Below, piece after piece: positions 45,780 through 56,634 of a stretch of 57,802 nucleotides of DNA. The stretch's first letter is position 1. The number at the start of each line of letters is the position of its first letter. The notes beneath the pieces are model-generated. The model did no database searches, had not been told where the DNA came from, and saw nothing but the letters and a program-made list of their open reading frames with translations. A program made the translations under genes and the position numbers. Where the stretch lies: NCBI GenBank assembly GCA_003427395.1, contig BFEA01000036.1:1020755-1078556 (forward strand), written 5' to 3'. This stretch comes from Chara braunii. Taxonomy: Eukaryota > Streptophyta > Charophyceae > Charales > Characeae.

Positions 45780-47230
45780 ACCGTTTTGGGCTGCGCCTAA
45801 GAGTACGGGGGATGTACCTGTACATGTTTAAGCGAAAGATTCGTTCGCTTTTTCCCATCCGATCGAGGGTAGTGGCGAGAAAGCCAACTACGGGATTGAA
45901 GACTTACTAGCTGGTCGGCATGGAAGGACAGGGCTGCGCGTAGAACGAGCAACTTCGGAGTGCCGTGTATTCGGCCGCTTTCTATTGCAAGGTTCATTCC
46001 GAGTTTACCCATCCCACGGATGGGCGCAGCCATAGTTTGTCTCCCTGCCCATATGGCTGCAAGGCAGGGACAAATTCTCACCTTCTATCAAGAGTTTCAT
46101 CTAGACCATGTTCCCCCCATCGAAGAGAGAAAGAGAGGGTTGAAGAGGGTGGTAAGAAAGTACGTACCTTGGTTGTGGCGGATGCCTGGTCGACTTTGGC
46201 ACAATTCGATAGTTGCCGTTATTGACGTCGGCTCGCTGTTTCATCGATTGGTAAAAGACAGGGAACGAAGGCCTCGCCTGTTTCGGATGGTGAAGTGACA
46301 AATAGTCAACAACCAGATGCGTATGGGGTGTGAGAAAGACAGGCGCGGGCTTGTACCTGGTTTTGGCGGTGGTCTGCAAGATCGACACCTTCATAGACTT
46401 CGGTCACTTCTGCTGACTGCAACAGACTGCGTTACGGTATAGCAACTGAGTGCGCTGACTGGAATTGGCTGCAGGGCGGAGTATGTATCCTTATTACTAC
46501 TAATGGTTCTGTTGCTGCTGGGTGAGTGGTCAGGCTACTGGTTGTTGCCGTAACTTTACTGTGGAACGTCGCTCTTTCGTTGCTGCCTTTATTTCGCCCG
46601 GAGCGGCACGATGCAGCGTTTCGGTATACCCTGTGGAATACAGAGTTGAGGACTGTGAGTCACGCTCGACTGAAGTACGGGGTATGCCATGTTTGAAGGC
46701 GACCTTCAGGGTGAGTCGGGGGCCTACCGAGGAACATGTACGTGCGAGCGAGAGAAAGGAGAGTGAAACAACTTACCTGGTGGAAACAGGGCAACCAACA
46801 ACAACGAGCATCTCCTTGTTCTTGTGGAAGGGTTGTCTGACTTTTGCACTTGCTGCGGGTGGAGGTAGTGTAAGGATAGTCGCGCGGGAGGAGACTGCCT
46901 GTCGACAGATGGGTTCAAGCGGAGCCCAGCCGTTGGCGTACTTGCCAAGTGATCGGTGCGTTGTGTAGAGGGACGATGACTCTGCCGGTACAGTGGGAGA
47001 TAAACGAAGTTCTGCGGGCGGCTGCTGCTATGCGGCTGCGCACATGGTGCCTGGAGGGCTGACCGATTCCCTGAGCAGAGAAAGTGAGGGCAGGTTTCTG
47101 GATGGGAGGTCTACCTATTGAACCGTGTGCTGCCCGCTCCATTGGAGTGGTGAAGTAAGTGGACAGGAGCAGGGCAAAAGACTTACCCACTGGCCAGTGT
47201 AGTACTCGAATGTGGATCAAAGTCGTAACA
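45780..47230. other. Spacer-like region, no gene recognised
   Basis: Diverged short phrases recur (gtaccttggttgtggcgg at 46165, gtacctggttttggcggt at 46354, cttacctggtgg at 46773). They resemble the first bases of 18S rRNA (TACCTGGTTGATCC), but the likeness is too short to call. Confidence 0.4.
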
Positions 47231-47234
47231 GATC

Positions 47235-47830
47235 AGTCGTGGCGGTGCAGACTTGGCGACTGCTGGCTGCTGCATACGGCTGATGGTTGCTACGTACTGC
47301 TGCGGGCTGCTGGTAACCGCACGAACTGCTGGCTGCTGCTGGCTGCCACGTACTGTTGAGTGCGTCAGGCTGTGGCAAACGGCTGCAGCTGACTACTGCT
47401 ACGTTGGGGATTGCGTGCGGGCTGCTGTTAACGGTTGCTGCGGACAAGTGCACATACTACTGATTGACCGGTGTTGTGTACCCTGCACAAATTGCTATCT
47501 ACTGTTGACTGTTGTTGCGGCTGGCGACTATTGTTGCTGCTGGCCGCCGCGGTATGCTGCTATTGGGGACGCTGCTGCGCTCTGTTACATGCTACTGTTG
47601 TGGACGAGACACATGCTGCTATTTTTAAGCAACCCCCACCGAGTACTGTCTGATGCATCCAAGCACGAGCTGTTGCTAACGACAACAACTGCTGTTGCTG
47701 TGATCGCTGCTGCAGATTGCTGCCTCGCTGCTGGCCAACGCTGTTCACTGTTGCACGTTGCTGGTGACTGTTGGAGATTGACGCCGTTGCTGCTGGCCGC
47801 TATAGAGTACTACTGCTGCTGGGCATAAGG
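47235..47830 (+). repeat. CTG/TGC-rich imperfect repeat
   Basis: Dense gctgctggctgctg phrases over 600 bases produce leucine-, alanine- and cysteine-rich frames. The frames are compositional, without start context or domain. Confidence 0.75.
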
Positions 47831-48490
47831 ACCGAGACAAGGTACTGGGCGGCTGCAGTTGGGCCTAGAGGAGTAGTGGGACTTAGGGAGGGGGCTCGGT
47901 ACTACGAGTTGGAGGCTTGACAGGAGGGAGTACTTCTGCAATTTGGCTCCGCTGACCAAACTGACAGTTGGCCATTATTGCGGGCCCCTCAGGCGACTGA
48001 AGATAACAACGCCCTCTCTCGCGAGTCTTAGTGCACCCCTCTTGGATCTGAGAGCCTCAACCTTCTCTTTCTACCTTTCTCAGTCTAAGTCTAGTCTATT
48101 GGGTACGAGAGGAAGGCGGCAGGCGGGATTGCAACCCGTAGGTCCGCATCAAGACTCTGTGGGGAGTCAGCCCACCGATTGCGGGAGCTCTGCCGGAACC
48201 TAGGCGAGGCTCTGGAGGCAGAGAACTACCAGGTAATCCCTTTCTATTTGTATAACCCACTACACTCATACTTGCATATCCCCTTATGGTTTGATTGGTG
48301 TATGCATGCATGTCCCTATGGTTTCTATTTTCTATTCAGGACATAACCAGACCAAGTGAAAGAACGCATGTATGAAGTTAAGTTTCAACTTCTTTGATTG
48401 TTCGAAAGCAGATTGTGGGATTGCATCTGGGGGAAGGGTGGGGGAAAGACAGTTTTGCATGAGATTGACTGGGTCAACCAAAGGCTGGGA

Positions 48491-49205
48491 CAGTTCCATA
48501 AGTTTGGGAAGGCTCAATGTTGTGTTTTATTTTGTATTGCCTGGAGAACCAGACATGTTCTATAAGATTGGGTGGTCTGGTTGCTCTGACTTGTGAGGGT
48601 TGAATGTGATTGCTTTTTCAGGCGCCAGTCAAATCCATAAGTTTGGGTAGTCTGACGGCCTTGTTTATTTGGGGGTTTTGGCAGTTTCTTTGGTTTCTGG
48701 ACGAAGAGGTGAGCATGTCCCATAAGTTTGGGTGACTCTACCTCTTCCAGCTTTGGTCTGAGAGAAATAAATCAGGCTGAGGACCAAGACATGTTCCATA
48801 AGTTTGGGTGGTCTTGGTCCAACGCCTCGCACATGCTGGAACCAGAGGGTTATAACTTTGATATGCTTTACTATTATAATATTTTTGAACATGTTGTTAG
48901 ACAGGGTTCCATAAGTTTGGGTGGTCTGATTATAGCCTATCACCAACTGAAGACAGTATTTAACTAAGAATAAACTTGTGGTACGAAGGGGCAGGCTGAG
49001 TCTTGAGCTGAAGATGATCGACTCAGCTATATGCTACCTCAAAAGACTAAGTACAGACAATTATATAAACCTTGGATACTTAAACAGTTCAGGGCGGCTA
49101 GGGTGGCCTAGTCATATGCCCAAAGAAGAGAAAAGTTGTTGTGCCCTGTGTTTGTGTATACTTCGTGGTTGGGCTAGACATGTTTCGTAAGTCTGGGTGG
49201 TCTAG
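48491..49205 (+). repeat. Spacer array 1a: ccataagtttgggtggtct, seven copies
   Basis: The core recurs near 48494, 48558, 48634, 48718, 48794, 48908 and 49178, embedded in variable sequence. The same array in changed form lies at 55620-56310. Confidence 0.9.
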
Positions 49206-49469
49206 CCTTATGCCCTATGTAAGTTGGGTATAAGGGTCAAATCATTCAAGGACTACGAACTATTGTTTGCTAAGGTAACTTGGGGATGGTGAGAGAGTGC
49301 ATGTCTGTGGTTTGGCCTGCATGTGACTGAGTGACGCCACTTCTTAGTCTGAGTTTGGATTTGATAGGTAGTTGCTGTAGTTGCTCGTCAAGTGCTAGAG
49401 CCATAGGCGTTAGAGTCAATTTCTATATTTTCTGGGATCTTTTGATTCGTTCTTGGTCTTGTAAAAATC

Positions 49470-50015
49470 TTGGTAAGCCACTTTCTCTACGGGAAGTGCT
49501 GCCGAAATTTCTACAAGATCAGAGAGTTAGTCAAAGCTTTGGCTTCTTCAGGATCCAGTCTTGATGACTTTTTGACTTAGTAAGAATCTGGGGAACCTTT
49601 TTTTTATAGAGGAAGTGCTGCCAAAATTCCTACTAATTCAGGGAGTTAGCAAAAATTGGGGCCTGTAGGGTCAAAGTCACTTCAGATTCCGAACTTAGCT
49701 TTGTATAAGTCTTGGACTAGCACTTTCTCTACGGGAAGCGCTGCCGAAATTTCTGCAAAGCTAAGGAGTTGGCTGATATTTTGCCTTGACAGGACTTAGA
49801 CTTTATGTCTAAGTTCAAATTATGACTTAGTATAAATCTGGGAAGCCTTCCTGCCTAAGGGAAGTTCTGCCCAAATTTTACTAGGTCAGGGCGTTAGACA
49901 AAATTTTGACTTTCTGGAATCCAAAGGGCCGACTTCTGGGCTAGTATATTTTCTGCAATGACACTTTTCCTATGGGAAGCGCTGCATAAATTTTCCTAAA
50001 TTAGAGGAGTTAGCT
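49470..50015 (+). repeat. Spacer array 2a: gggaagcgctgccgaaattt, five copies
   Basis: Period about 122 bp, with cores near 49488, 49610, 49730, 49858 and 49975. Each is followed by gag.gttag. The same array occurs at 56635-56900. Confidence 0.9.
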
Positions 50016-50019
50016 TGTC

Positions 50020-50180
50020 CTCGGGTAGGCTCTATCCTGTCGTAGGGGCTCGCGAGAGGTATGGCTGGCGCACTCGGTCGGAGTGGCTTGCGGAAGCTTC
50101 ATATGTATTTGTGACGAGGATCAGACCAACTCCTGCGTGACGCGGCCGAAAGGGTCCCGCTCCGTTTCGTGTAGTGCCGG
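50020..50180 (-). repeat. Block shared, inverted, with 36 kb
   Basis: The complement reads gtgcgccagccatacctctc then gcgagcccctac, as at about 36060-36100. It lies 3' of the 18S-like piece on the minus strand. Confidence 0.75.
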
Positions 50181-50359
50181 ACTAATGCGCAACTACACCG
50201 CATCCGCGCGAAAGTGGGAGCCAGAGTGCTCTGTGTGTACTGTGCTAAACTGGCGCCAGCAGCATAATGGGTACTACAGCATGTTTCTAGACAACCTTAC
50301 TCACAATGGCAGCGCCGATTAACTCAATCTTCCGAGAGCGCTCATGCACCACCACTGAG

Positions 50360-50694
50360 ACCGGGTACACGCTCTCAAGCCTTATTGCCTTCCCCCTCTC
50401 CTCACTGCAATATTGCTTTTACCGAATCTAGTCGAAAGATATAGGCAGTTCGATATATGTCCAGATCTGCCTCTTCTAATAAATGTGTTTCTCACTTGAA
50501 CCGGAATACGTTGCCCGTACTAACTTTGGAGTTACACTGTTGTCCGGATGGTAGGGGAACCATCTAACAATTGATAACTGACTTAATGAAACCCCCGTCG
50601 TCCCACAACTTAACGTGTTCACACTTAGACGTGCATTCCTCAGTCTTTGAGACAAGTATGTTGTCGGGCCTACGGCGGCAGGATCAACCAGGTA
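50360..50694 (-). pseudogene. Diverged 18S rRNA 5' end
   Basis: The minus strand starts tacctggttgatcctgccg, the universal eukaryotic SSU start, then acttgtctcaaagactgagg, attaagtcagttatcaatt, tacgggcaacgta, catttattaga and ctatatctttcga, all in SSU order. Substitutions hit invariant sites, and similarity fades past about 50390. It starts downstream (minus) of spacer repeats, as in rDNA. Confidence 0.82.
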
Positions 50695-51184
50695 GCGGGG
50701 GCAATGTCAAATGCAAAGTGATATTGAGTCTTCCCCAAGAACAAGCAAGGGTATCTTGCACCCTCGGCGGATCAGTTATAGTCGCGATTTTGTTTTCTCG
50801 ATCATCAGGGTAAGCACTTCCCCGCCCTCCTTCACCTGTCAACAGTGTCGAGGAGTGGCGACACACTGCTACCGAGCTCATTGGAACTACAAGGGATAAG
50901 GCGAACTCGTCGTCACGAGGAGACTCTAGCAAACTGTTGCCCGATCCGAAGATCCAGGGCAAGCAATCAATTCATAATACCTCACAACCCCTTTTTTGTA
51001 CTTTAGTCGACAAAATCGGTCAACGAATGACAGAGTTACACCAGTTTCCAACCTCTTCCTCCTCTTCGTAGCCCTCCTTTTTACCTTCGCGCGCTCATTT
51101 TCTCATCTAACTTCCATTCCACTAACCCAACAACCGATCTGACCCCGCCATTCGATTCGGAATGGTCAAAACCCCCTGACCCAC

Positions 51185-51410
51185 ACTTTGGCTCGCTCGA
51201 TTCCATAGAGGATCGAGCGAGATCTTGATTCTCACTTCCGCCATAGCCCTCTACTCTATCATCTTTGTGCACGTCACTTTCTTCGTAACTCCTACCTCAC
51301 TAATCTAGAGTTGAATCGAACTAACACTACAACCCAATTCGCCCGGCCTGAAAACCTTGATTCACCATCTTCTCGTGCCTGATTCCGTTAAGGAGCGGGC
51401 AACCCTGCGT
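51185..51410 (-). repeat. Spacer-like hairpin repeats, minus orientation
   Basis: Two palindromes, gctcgctcgattccatagag then gatcgagcgag (51191-51222) and a weaker one near 51384-51405, about 190 bases apart. They are inverted relatives of 45295-45715 and lie between the 25S-like and 18S-like pieces, as a spacer should. Confidence 0.7.
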
Positions 51411-51849
51411 TTCCCATTCTCACCCCGTCTTCCTTCTTCACCATCTTTGTCTTCTCCGGATGCACCTGGTATCAATCCAGGTCCGGGTTCATTCGCCCTT
51501 TTCTTCACTTCCTTTCTTTCGTGATACCAACGCACCGCCCGTCGACTACAGGATTTGTGGCGACCTTCTACCCAGCAACTCTGCTATTCCACGGGAGATA
51601 TTGAAGGGAACCCGACAACTAGACAACCAATCAGGTTGTACTCGATAAAACTGTTTGTCAGCATCAACCACTTTGACGAACGGTGCGAAGGGGACTAGCT
51701 ATTGGGCGGCCCGCTCATTCCTTCGCCCCTGCGATATCATTGCGGGCGTTCACTGGCATCCTCCGGTTGCCCTTCTCTTCACCTTTTGGGTCCCCAACTG
51801 GCAATCCACACAGTCAGCCATTCACTGCGTTGAAGGTGCGGGCTTGCTA

Positions 51850-52570
51850 CAAAGCCTGAGTGTGGGCCTAGATGGACCAGTCTCCGATGTGAACCTCTGT
51901 GGTAGTAGCAAATATTCAAATGAGAACTTTGAAGGCCGAACTGGAGGAGGGGGTTCCCCGTATTCCGCAGCCCTACCACAACACCGCTGCGGTCGCCCCA
52001 CAGCGCCCCGGGCTGCTCCATCTTTCAGGTCCCAACATGCATGCTCACACACAGACCTCTCACAACAAACGGCGGGTGGCGGACCATGTGTCGGCAGCGA
52101 CCCTTGCCACCCTCGAGCTGCAGCCCCACAGGCCTGCTCGAAATGTTCTCGAACTCCCTTTCACTTTAGGATATCGACGCTCTCCAAACGGGAAGCGAGG
52201 GAAGCCACGACCACGGACCCCACGTTGACCTTTTCGGTCCATCTTTCAAGACATGCTCCAAAATACGCAGGGATCCAGACGGCTCAAAAAATTGGCCTCG
52301 CATCCAGTATTTTAAAAAGTATAAACAAACCAAAAATAAAAATAATCATAATCATAATAATAAAAACGAGCTAATAACTACGAAAAAATAAAAACAAAGC
52401 CGCAGGACGAGGGGAGAAAAATGACGCTCCTAGTACCGCCTCAGCCCCACGACTGCAAAACCATGCGGGATAGCCCAGTCGGGCCCTCAACCCCTTGGCT
52501 CCTCCTCGCCGCTCCAGTACTCCTGCACTGCCGCCTGCTGGCCTCGATTCTTGAATCTCCCGGGCGAAAA
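51850..52570 (-). pseudogene. Diverged 25S rRNA segment, minus strand
   Basis: The minus strand reads gtgagaggtctgtgtgtgag, catgcatgttgggacctgaa then agatgg and cggggcg with gaccgcagcg: a close match to LSU GTGTGAGCATGCCTGTYGGGACCCGAAAGATGG. Its upstream part (gggatagcccagtcgggccc, 52469-52488) is the inverted copy of 43590-43615. Confidence 0.78.
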
Positions 52571-52789
52571 TCCGATACCATAACCAGTCGTGCTAAGCTT
52601 AGTTTAGCACTAGCGGTAAACTATATAAGTGGGTACCACGCGGCGAGCGGGTCTACTAAAACGTCTCGAAGCCACACCTTGGCCTATCAACTAATCCTGA
52701 GGCCGTCAACCTTCCCCGTCCACCGCTCAGCCGCTCGTTCTCGCACACACGTACTCTTACATTCACTTCGTTCATTATGCAAACCGTAC

Positions 52790-53150
52790 CGTCGTCGACG
52801 CCATCCTTTGCACGTACGCACATGTCACGGTCAAACACACCAATCAAGACACAAAATCTTTTTAATCCTAGTTTTAATCGGAGATTGAAAAAATTGGCCT
52901 TCAACCACGTCAACTTCACAATCATCAACCAGAAGAGAGGTCACGCGTGGCTTAAGTCTGCGCGCTCATACACTCCCTACTCTAGTCAACTATTTAATCA
53001 GCGTAAGCAACAGACACAACCGCGACTGGCACGGTGTACTCAAACTTTAAACCAAACCTATTTTCTGTCACTTGCAAAAACCAGGGTAGATACCCTTGTA
53101 AGGGTATTCGAACCGACAGCGGAGCGGCCCAGGGCGTTGTGCGAAAGGCC
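52790..53150 (+). repeat. Mosaic block, inverted copy of 42690-43065
   Basis: Contains acccttgtaagggtattcg and the other phrases listed for the partner. The interval 52650-52690 corresponds to the nad4L site in the partner but has no nad4L. Confidence 0.8.
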
Positions 53151-53249
53151 GCTGCCGCGGCTGCTCACCAGGAAACCCCTCTCCACGTCGGTCTTCAGAA
53201 GTCTTAGTTGAATAATTGTTGCTACAACCAATATCCGCACTGGGGCCCA

Positions 53250-53350
53250 CCTTGCTAAGGCCCACGCTACAAACTCTCAACAGGGCCGCGTCCCCAACTA
53301 TGAGATCTGCTATGAGAAGTCTACGTGTGAGCTGAGCTTGCCCGATGGGG
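53250..53350 (+). pseudogene. Diverged 25S fragment upstream of the U6-like sequence
   Basis: gagatctgctatgagaagtc, tacgtgtgagc and ttgcccgatggggg follow LSU GATCTTCTGAGAAGGGTTCGAGTGTGAG and CATGCC.GT.GGG. Weak but in the right order relative to 53540-53680. Confidence 0.5.
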
Positions 53351-53393
53351 GCCTCTTAGCCTTTCGGTGGTGCTAAGTAGGCTTGCCCTACCT

Positions 53394-53475
53394 TAGTTCT
53401 TCAAGATATCCGCTGAAATTGGAAACGATACAGAGAAGACCGACGTAGCTCCTGCATGACCGCAAAATTCACATA
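53394..53475 (+). pseudogene. U6 snRNA-like sequence
   Basis: U6 is the catalytic spliceosomal RNA. In order: ttcttcaaga (U6 CCCTTCGGGGA), atccgctgaaattgg (ATCCGATAAAATTGG), aacgatacagagaaga (identical, with the ACAGAGA box), gtagctcctgca (ATGGCCCCTGCG), then atgacc and gcaaaattcaca. About 70-75 percent of positions agree by eye. The AGC triad region is altered and no T run follows, so it is probably a pseudogene. Confidence 0.7.
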
Positions 53476-53539
53476 GCGCGCTAAGTTTGTCTGAACCTGA
53501 CCATCATGAGGGGGATTCCGCAGTGACGCTTAGTCGTTT

Positions 53540-53685
53540 GGATGTGGCCAATGGAGCTCCAACGGAGGTCAACAGCGATACTGGCTTGCAAATCATTCGT
53601 TGGGCAAGGATATAGGGGCAACGGACCAATCGAACTGACTAGTAGCTGGCTCCCATCCCCCGATCGATGGACCGAATCAGGCGTG
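53540..53685 (+). pseudogene. Diverged 25S rRNA fragment
   Basis: ggaggtcaacagcgatactg, gcttgcaaatcattcgtt, gatataggggcaac, ccaatcgaac and ctagtagctggctccc match LSU GGAGGCCCGCAGCGATACTG, CGTGCAAATCGTTCGT, GTATAGGGGCGAA, CTAATCGAAC and CTAGTAGCTGGTTCCC. The clearest LSU piece in the window. Confidence 0.88.
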
Positions 53686-53919
53686 AAAAGACGGTCGGAT
53701 TCAATCATACCGAGTTATTCGCACGGGGAGAGGACGCCGAGGAGAGGGTCAGTCCGATAACAGAGCGTAGAACGTTGCTAAACTCGTAGTCGAGTTGTTG
53801 TTGGAATAAGGGTGGGGACTGCGCTAGGAAGTTGCTTCAAACGAGGAAGTGGCGTTAAACAATGACGCTGAGCTAAACAACGAAGAGGCAGACGAATGCG
53901 GAGTAAAAAAGGTGGAGGA

Positions 53920-54150
53920 AGTCTTCACTTGCCTGTTTCTTGACAAAACAAGGTGGAGTGAGAGGGAAAACTGGGATTTCAAGGCAGGGCGAACACGAAA
54001 CTGAAGTCACGTTGAACGGAGAGGAAGCAGAGAAGGAGGTATGAGGATTTGGACGTACGCGGAGGAGTCATGAGAGCGGTTATGGTAGGAGTGTGAAATG
54101 AAGATTTCACTTGATTCCTCATAGAATCAGGTGGAGAACAGTCTTAGTCA
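53920..54150 (+). repeat. Spacer-like hairpin repeats, plus orientation
   Basis: Units near 53925 (cttgcctgtttcttgacaaa then acaaggtgg) and 54108 (cacttgattcctcatagaat then caggtgg), spaced about 183 bases, with shared gcgaacacgaaa and gtgaacct. Same family as 45295-45715. Confidence 0.72.
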
Positions 54151-54299
54151 GAGGTTTCGAGGTGGTGTGAACCTAAAGATAACGTTAGTTCAGTCAGTAT
54201 GTTAGAGGATAGGTAGTAATAGGGCGTAGGAGTTACACCCAGGAGGGGCGGCTTCGGAGATGTGATGTATGTTCCCTCGCTCAGGCGGTAGGATTCATT

Positions 54300-55610
54300 T
54301 GGATCTTGTTTTTCTATTAATCGGAGTGGCGCGAGTTTAGTGGTGGGAGTAGAGACGTGCCTGTTGGCCAGCGCATATTCATCCTACGAGAAATGTACCG
54401 GTTCCAGTTTAGTGGAGGATTCATCCCTATTTTTCTTTTGCGCATCTCGGCGACATTTTTGCGGTCGTTATAAGCACCTTCGTAGTTGCGATTCCTCGTT
54501 ATTGGCAGGATCATGTTGTGTGTGTGTTCGTTGACGAACGACTGTCATTCGTAGTGAATGGGCGACCCTCTTTGGCGTGATCGCGTTTCTGATTGACAGG
54601 CGCACGTATCCGGTCAGAGTTCTGGTGGAAGATTCGTTTCGATCTTGTTCATTCCATCGTTTGGACGGTGTGAAACCGGCTATGAGATTGGGAGTTTGCC
54701 TCGTGGATGATGATTTGCTGCGCGTGTTGTAAGTGTGAGTACGACAAAAGGCAGTATGTGTGTTCACCATCAATAACAGGTTCAGTTCGATCTGCCACGT
54801 GCTATCGAAGAAACACAGTGAAAAGCAAGTCGTGACCTCAAAGGCTTATCTATGTGCTTCTTAGGCTACCGTACGAAGCAGTGAGGCATGCTTACATTGT
54901 TAGTCAGAACGCTGCAGATTTCAACGTGTCAAGTGGGAAGGTGCAAAGCAGCGGGACTGTCGACTCGTCGCTGGCTAGTGCATTGGGCGTTCGCTCGATA
55001 GAAGTAATGCAGAAGCGGGCCACAAGACCAGAAGGCTCGCCTGCCAGCTGAGGTGTTGCCCTGATTGACTAAAAGAACAACCGCTAACAAGTTGCGAGAG
55101 TATAAACCTGTTTGTGGACCGGTATGTTGGCCAAGCCCCTGAACCGAGTGGCGGAAGTTGAGTTGCAAGATCAGGATCTTGCCTGTTGGCCGATACATTG
55201 CTCATCTCACCAACTGAAGCAGCGTGAGTCCGGTTGTGAAGCTTACGTGCTAATCGAAGTGTTGCATGTTTCCTAAAACAGAGGGGAGCGAGGCAGTTGC
55301 TGACATCACGGGCCTACCTACCCGTCGTACACCGCTCACCTAGCCAGTAGTGATGGAGTAAAGTTGGCTGCGAAGTTGTAAGGACGGTTGTTGACCGGGG
55401 TCCACCGCTTGCTCCACTAAGCAAGTTGGTTGCAAATTACAACAAGGGAGAAGGGAAGAGGGTACCTACCTACTAGCAAGGTTGAAGCTGCAGTAAATCC
55501 AAGTTCGTTGAGAATGGAGAGGGTATTGTTGCGATTGAAAGAATCGTCAGAGAGTCAACAGTAGGTAGTTGGACTTCAAGTCCGTTTGACCAAGTTGTTG
55601 ATTGCCTAGA
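54300..55610. other. Spacer-like region, no gene recognised
   Basis: Loose repeats of gattcatttggatcttg, gattcgtttcgatcttg and ggattcatccc occur (54290-54650). No coding or RNA signature. Confidence 0.4.
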
Positions 55611-55619
55611 GGACCAGAC

Positions 55620-56312
55620 TTTGTTTCTAAGTTTAATGGTCCAGTTGCTCTGACTTGCGAGGGCAACATGCAACTACATTTTCAGGGACTAAGTTTTTTT
55701 TTCTAAGTTGAATGGCTTGGTCGCCTTGGTTTACTTTGAGATTTTATGAGTGGGATTGGGCTTTGTTTCTAAGATTAATGACTCAGTCTTCTTATGTTTC
55801 TTTATTGTTTTTGAAAAAAAAAGTTTGAACTTTGTTCCTAAGTTGGATAGCTCGAACTTCTTTTTGTTTATTATGAGGGAATTAGGCGACGAATCGATCT
55901 TAGTTTCTAAGTTGAATGGTTTGGTCTGGAGCCACGCACATGTTAGAATCAAGGAATATTTTTACCTATACTCTACTATTATTTTACTTATGAACATGTT
56001 AGTCAAACTTTGTTTCCAAATTGAATGGTCTGACTACAGTTTATCATAATGAAGAGAGTATTAATTAAGAATATTAATTTGTGGTAAGATGGGGCAGGCT
56101 GAACTTTGTTTCTAAGTTGAATGGTTCAGTCCTCTTCTACCTTAAAAGACTAAGAGCAGAAAGTTATATATAACTTGGCTACTTTAAACAGTTCAGGGCG
56201 ACTAAGTTGAATGGTCTAGTCATATGCTCAAAAAAGAAAAAAATAGTAGTGCTCTGTGTTTTCGTATATTCAATGGCTGACCTAGTATTTGTTTCTAAGT
56301 TGAATAGTCTAG
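55620..56312 (+). repeat. Spacer array 1b: tttgtttctaagttgaatgg, nine copies
   Basis: Same order and surroundings as array 1a (ttgctctgacttg then gagggc follows the first copy of both). The core is consistently ctaagttgaatgg where 1a has ataagtttgggtgg. Confidence 0.9.
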
Positions 56313-56634
56313 CTTTACATCTTATGTAAGCTGGGTATAAGGGATTAATCATTGAGAGGTTATGAACTATTGTCGACAAGGTCTAACATTGAAACTGGGT
56401 GAGAGTACTTACCATTGTGGTATGGACTTTCATATGGCTAAGTGGAAGTTTTGCTTAGTCTTAGTTTCAAGTTTGATAGGTAGTTGCTTTAGTCGCTCGC
56501 CACATGTTAGAGTCATAAGTGTTAGTTAAATTCCTGCATTTTATGAGTTAACTATTTTTACTTAGGTCAACTATCGCATTTTCTAGGATCATTTATTTTA
56601 CTTGGCCTTGTATAAATTTGGAAAAGTTATTTTT

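Noticed and set aside
47253-47828. 191-codon frame
   Set aside because: The CTG-rich repeat gives Leu-, Ala- and Cys-rich translation in any frame.
42454-53211. Similar peptides from 42454-42864 (minus) and 52777-53211 (plus) as a new protein family
   Set aside because: Comparing codons over the best 27 positions, differences fall about equally on first, second and third bases. There is no sign of protein-level selection. The similarity reflects duplicated non-coding DNA.
53394-53475. Functional U6 gene
   Set aside because: The catalytic triad region is altered, there is no T-run terminator, and no upstream TATA or USE element is seen.
43430-53700. Fragmented rRNA genes that function in pieces, as in Euglena or some mitochondria
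   Set aside because: Pieces are repeated, lie on both strands and carry changes at invariant core positions. Decay of duplicated rDNA is simpler.
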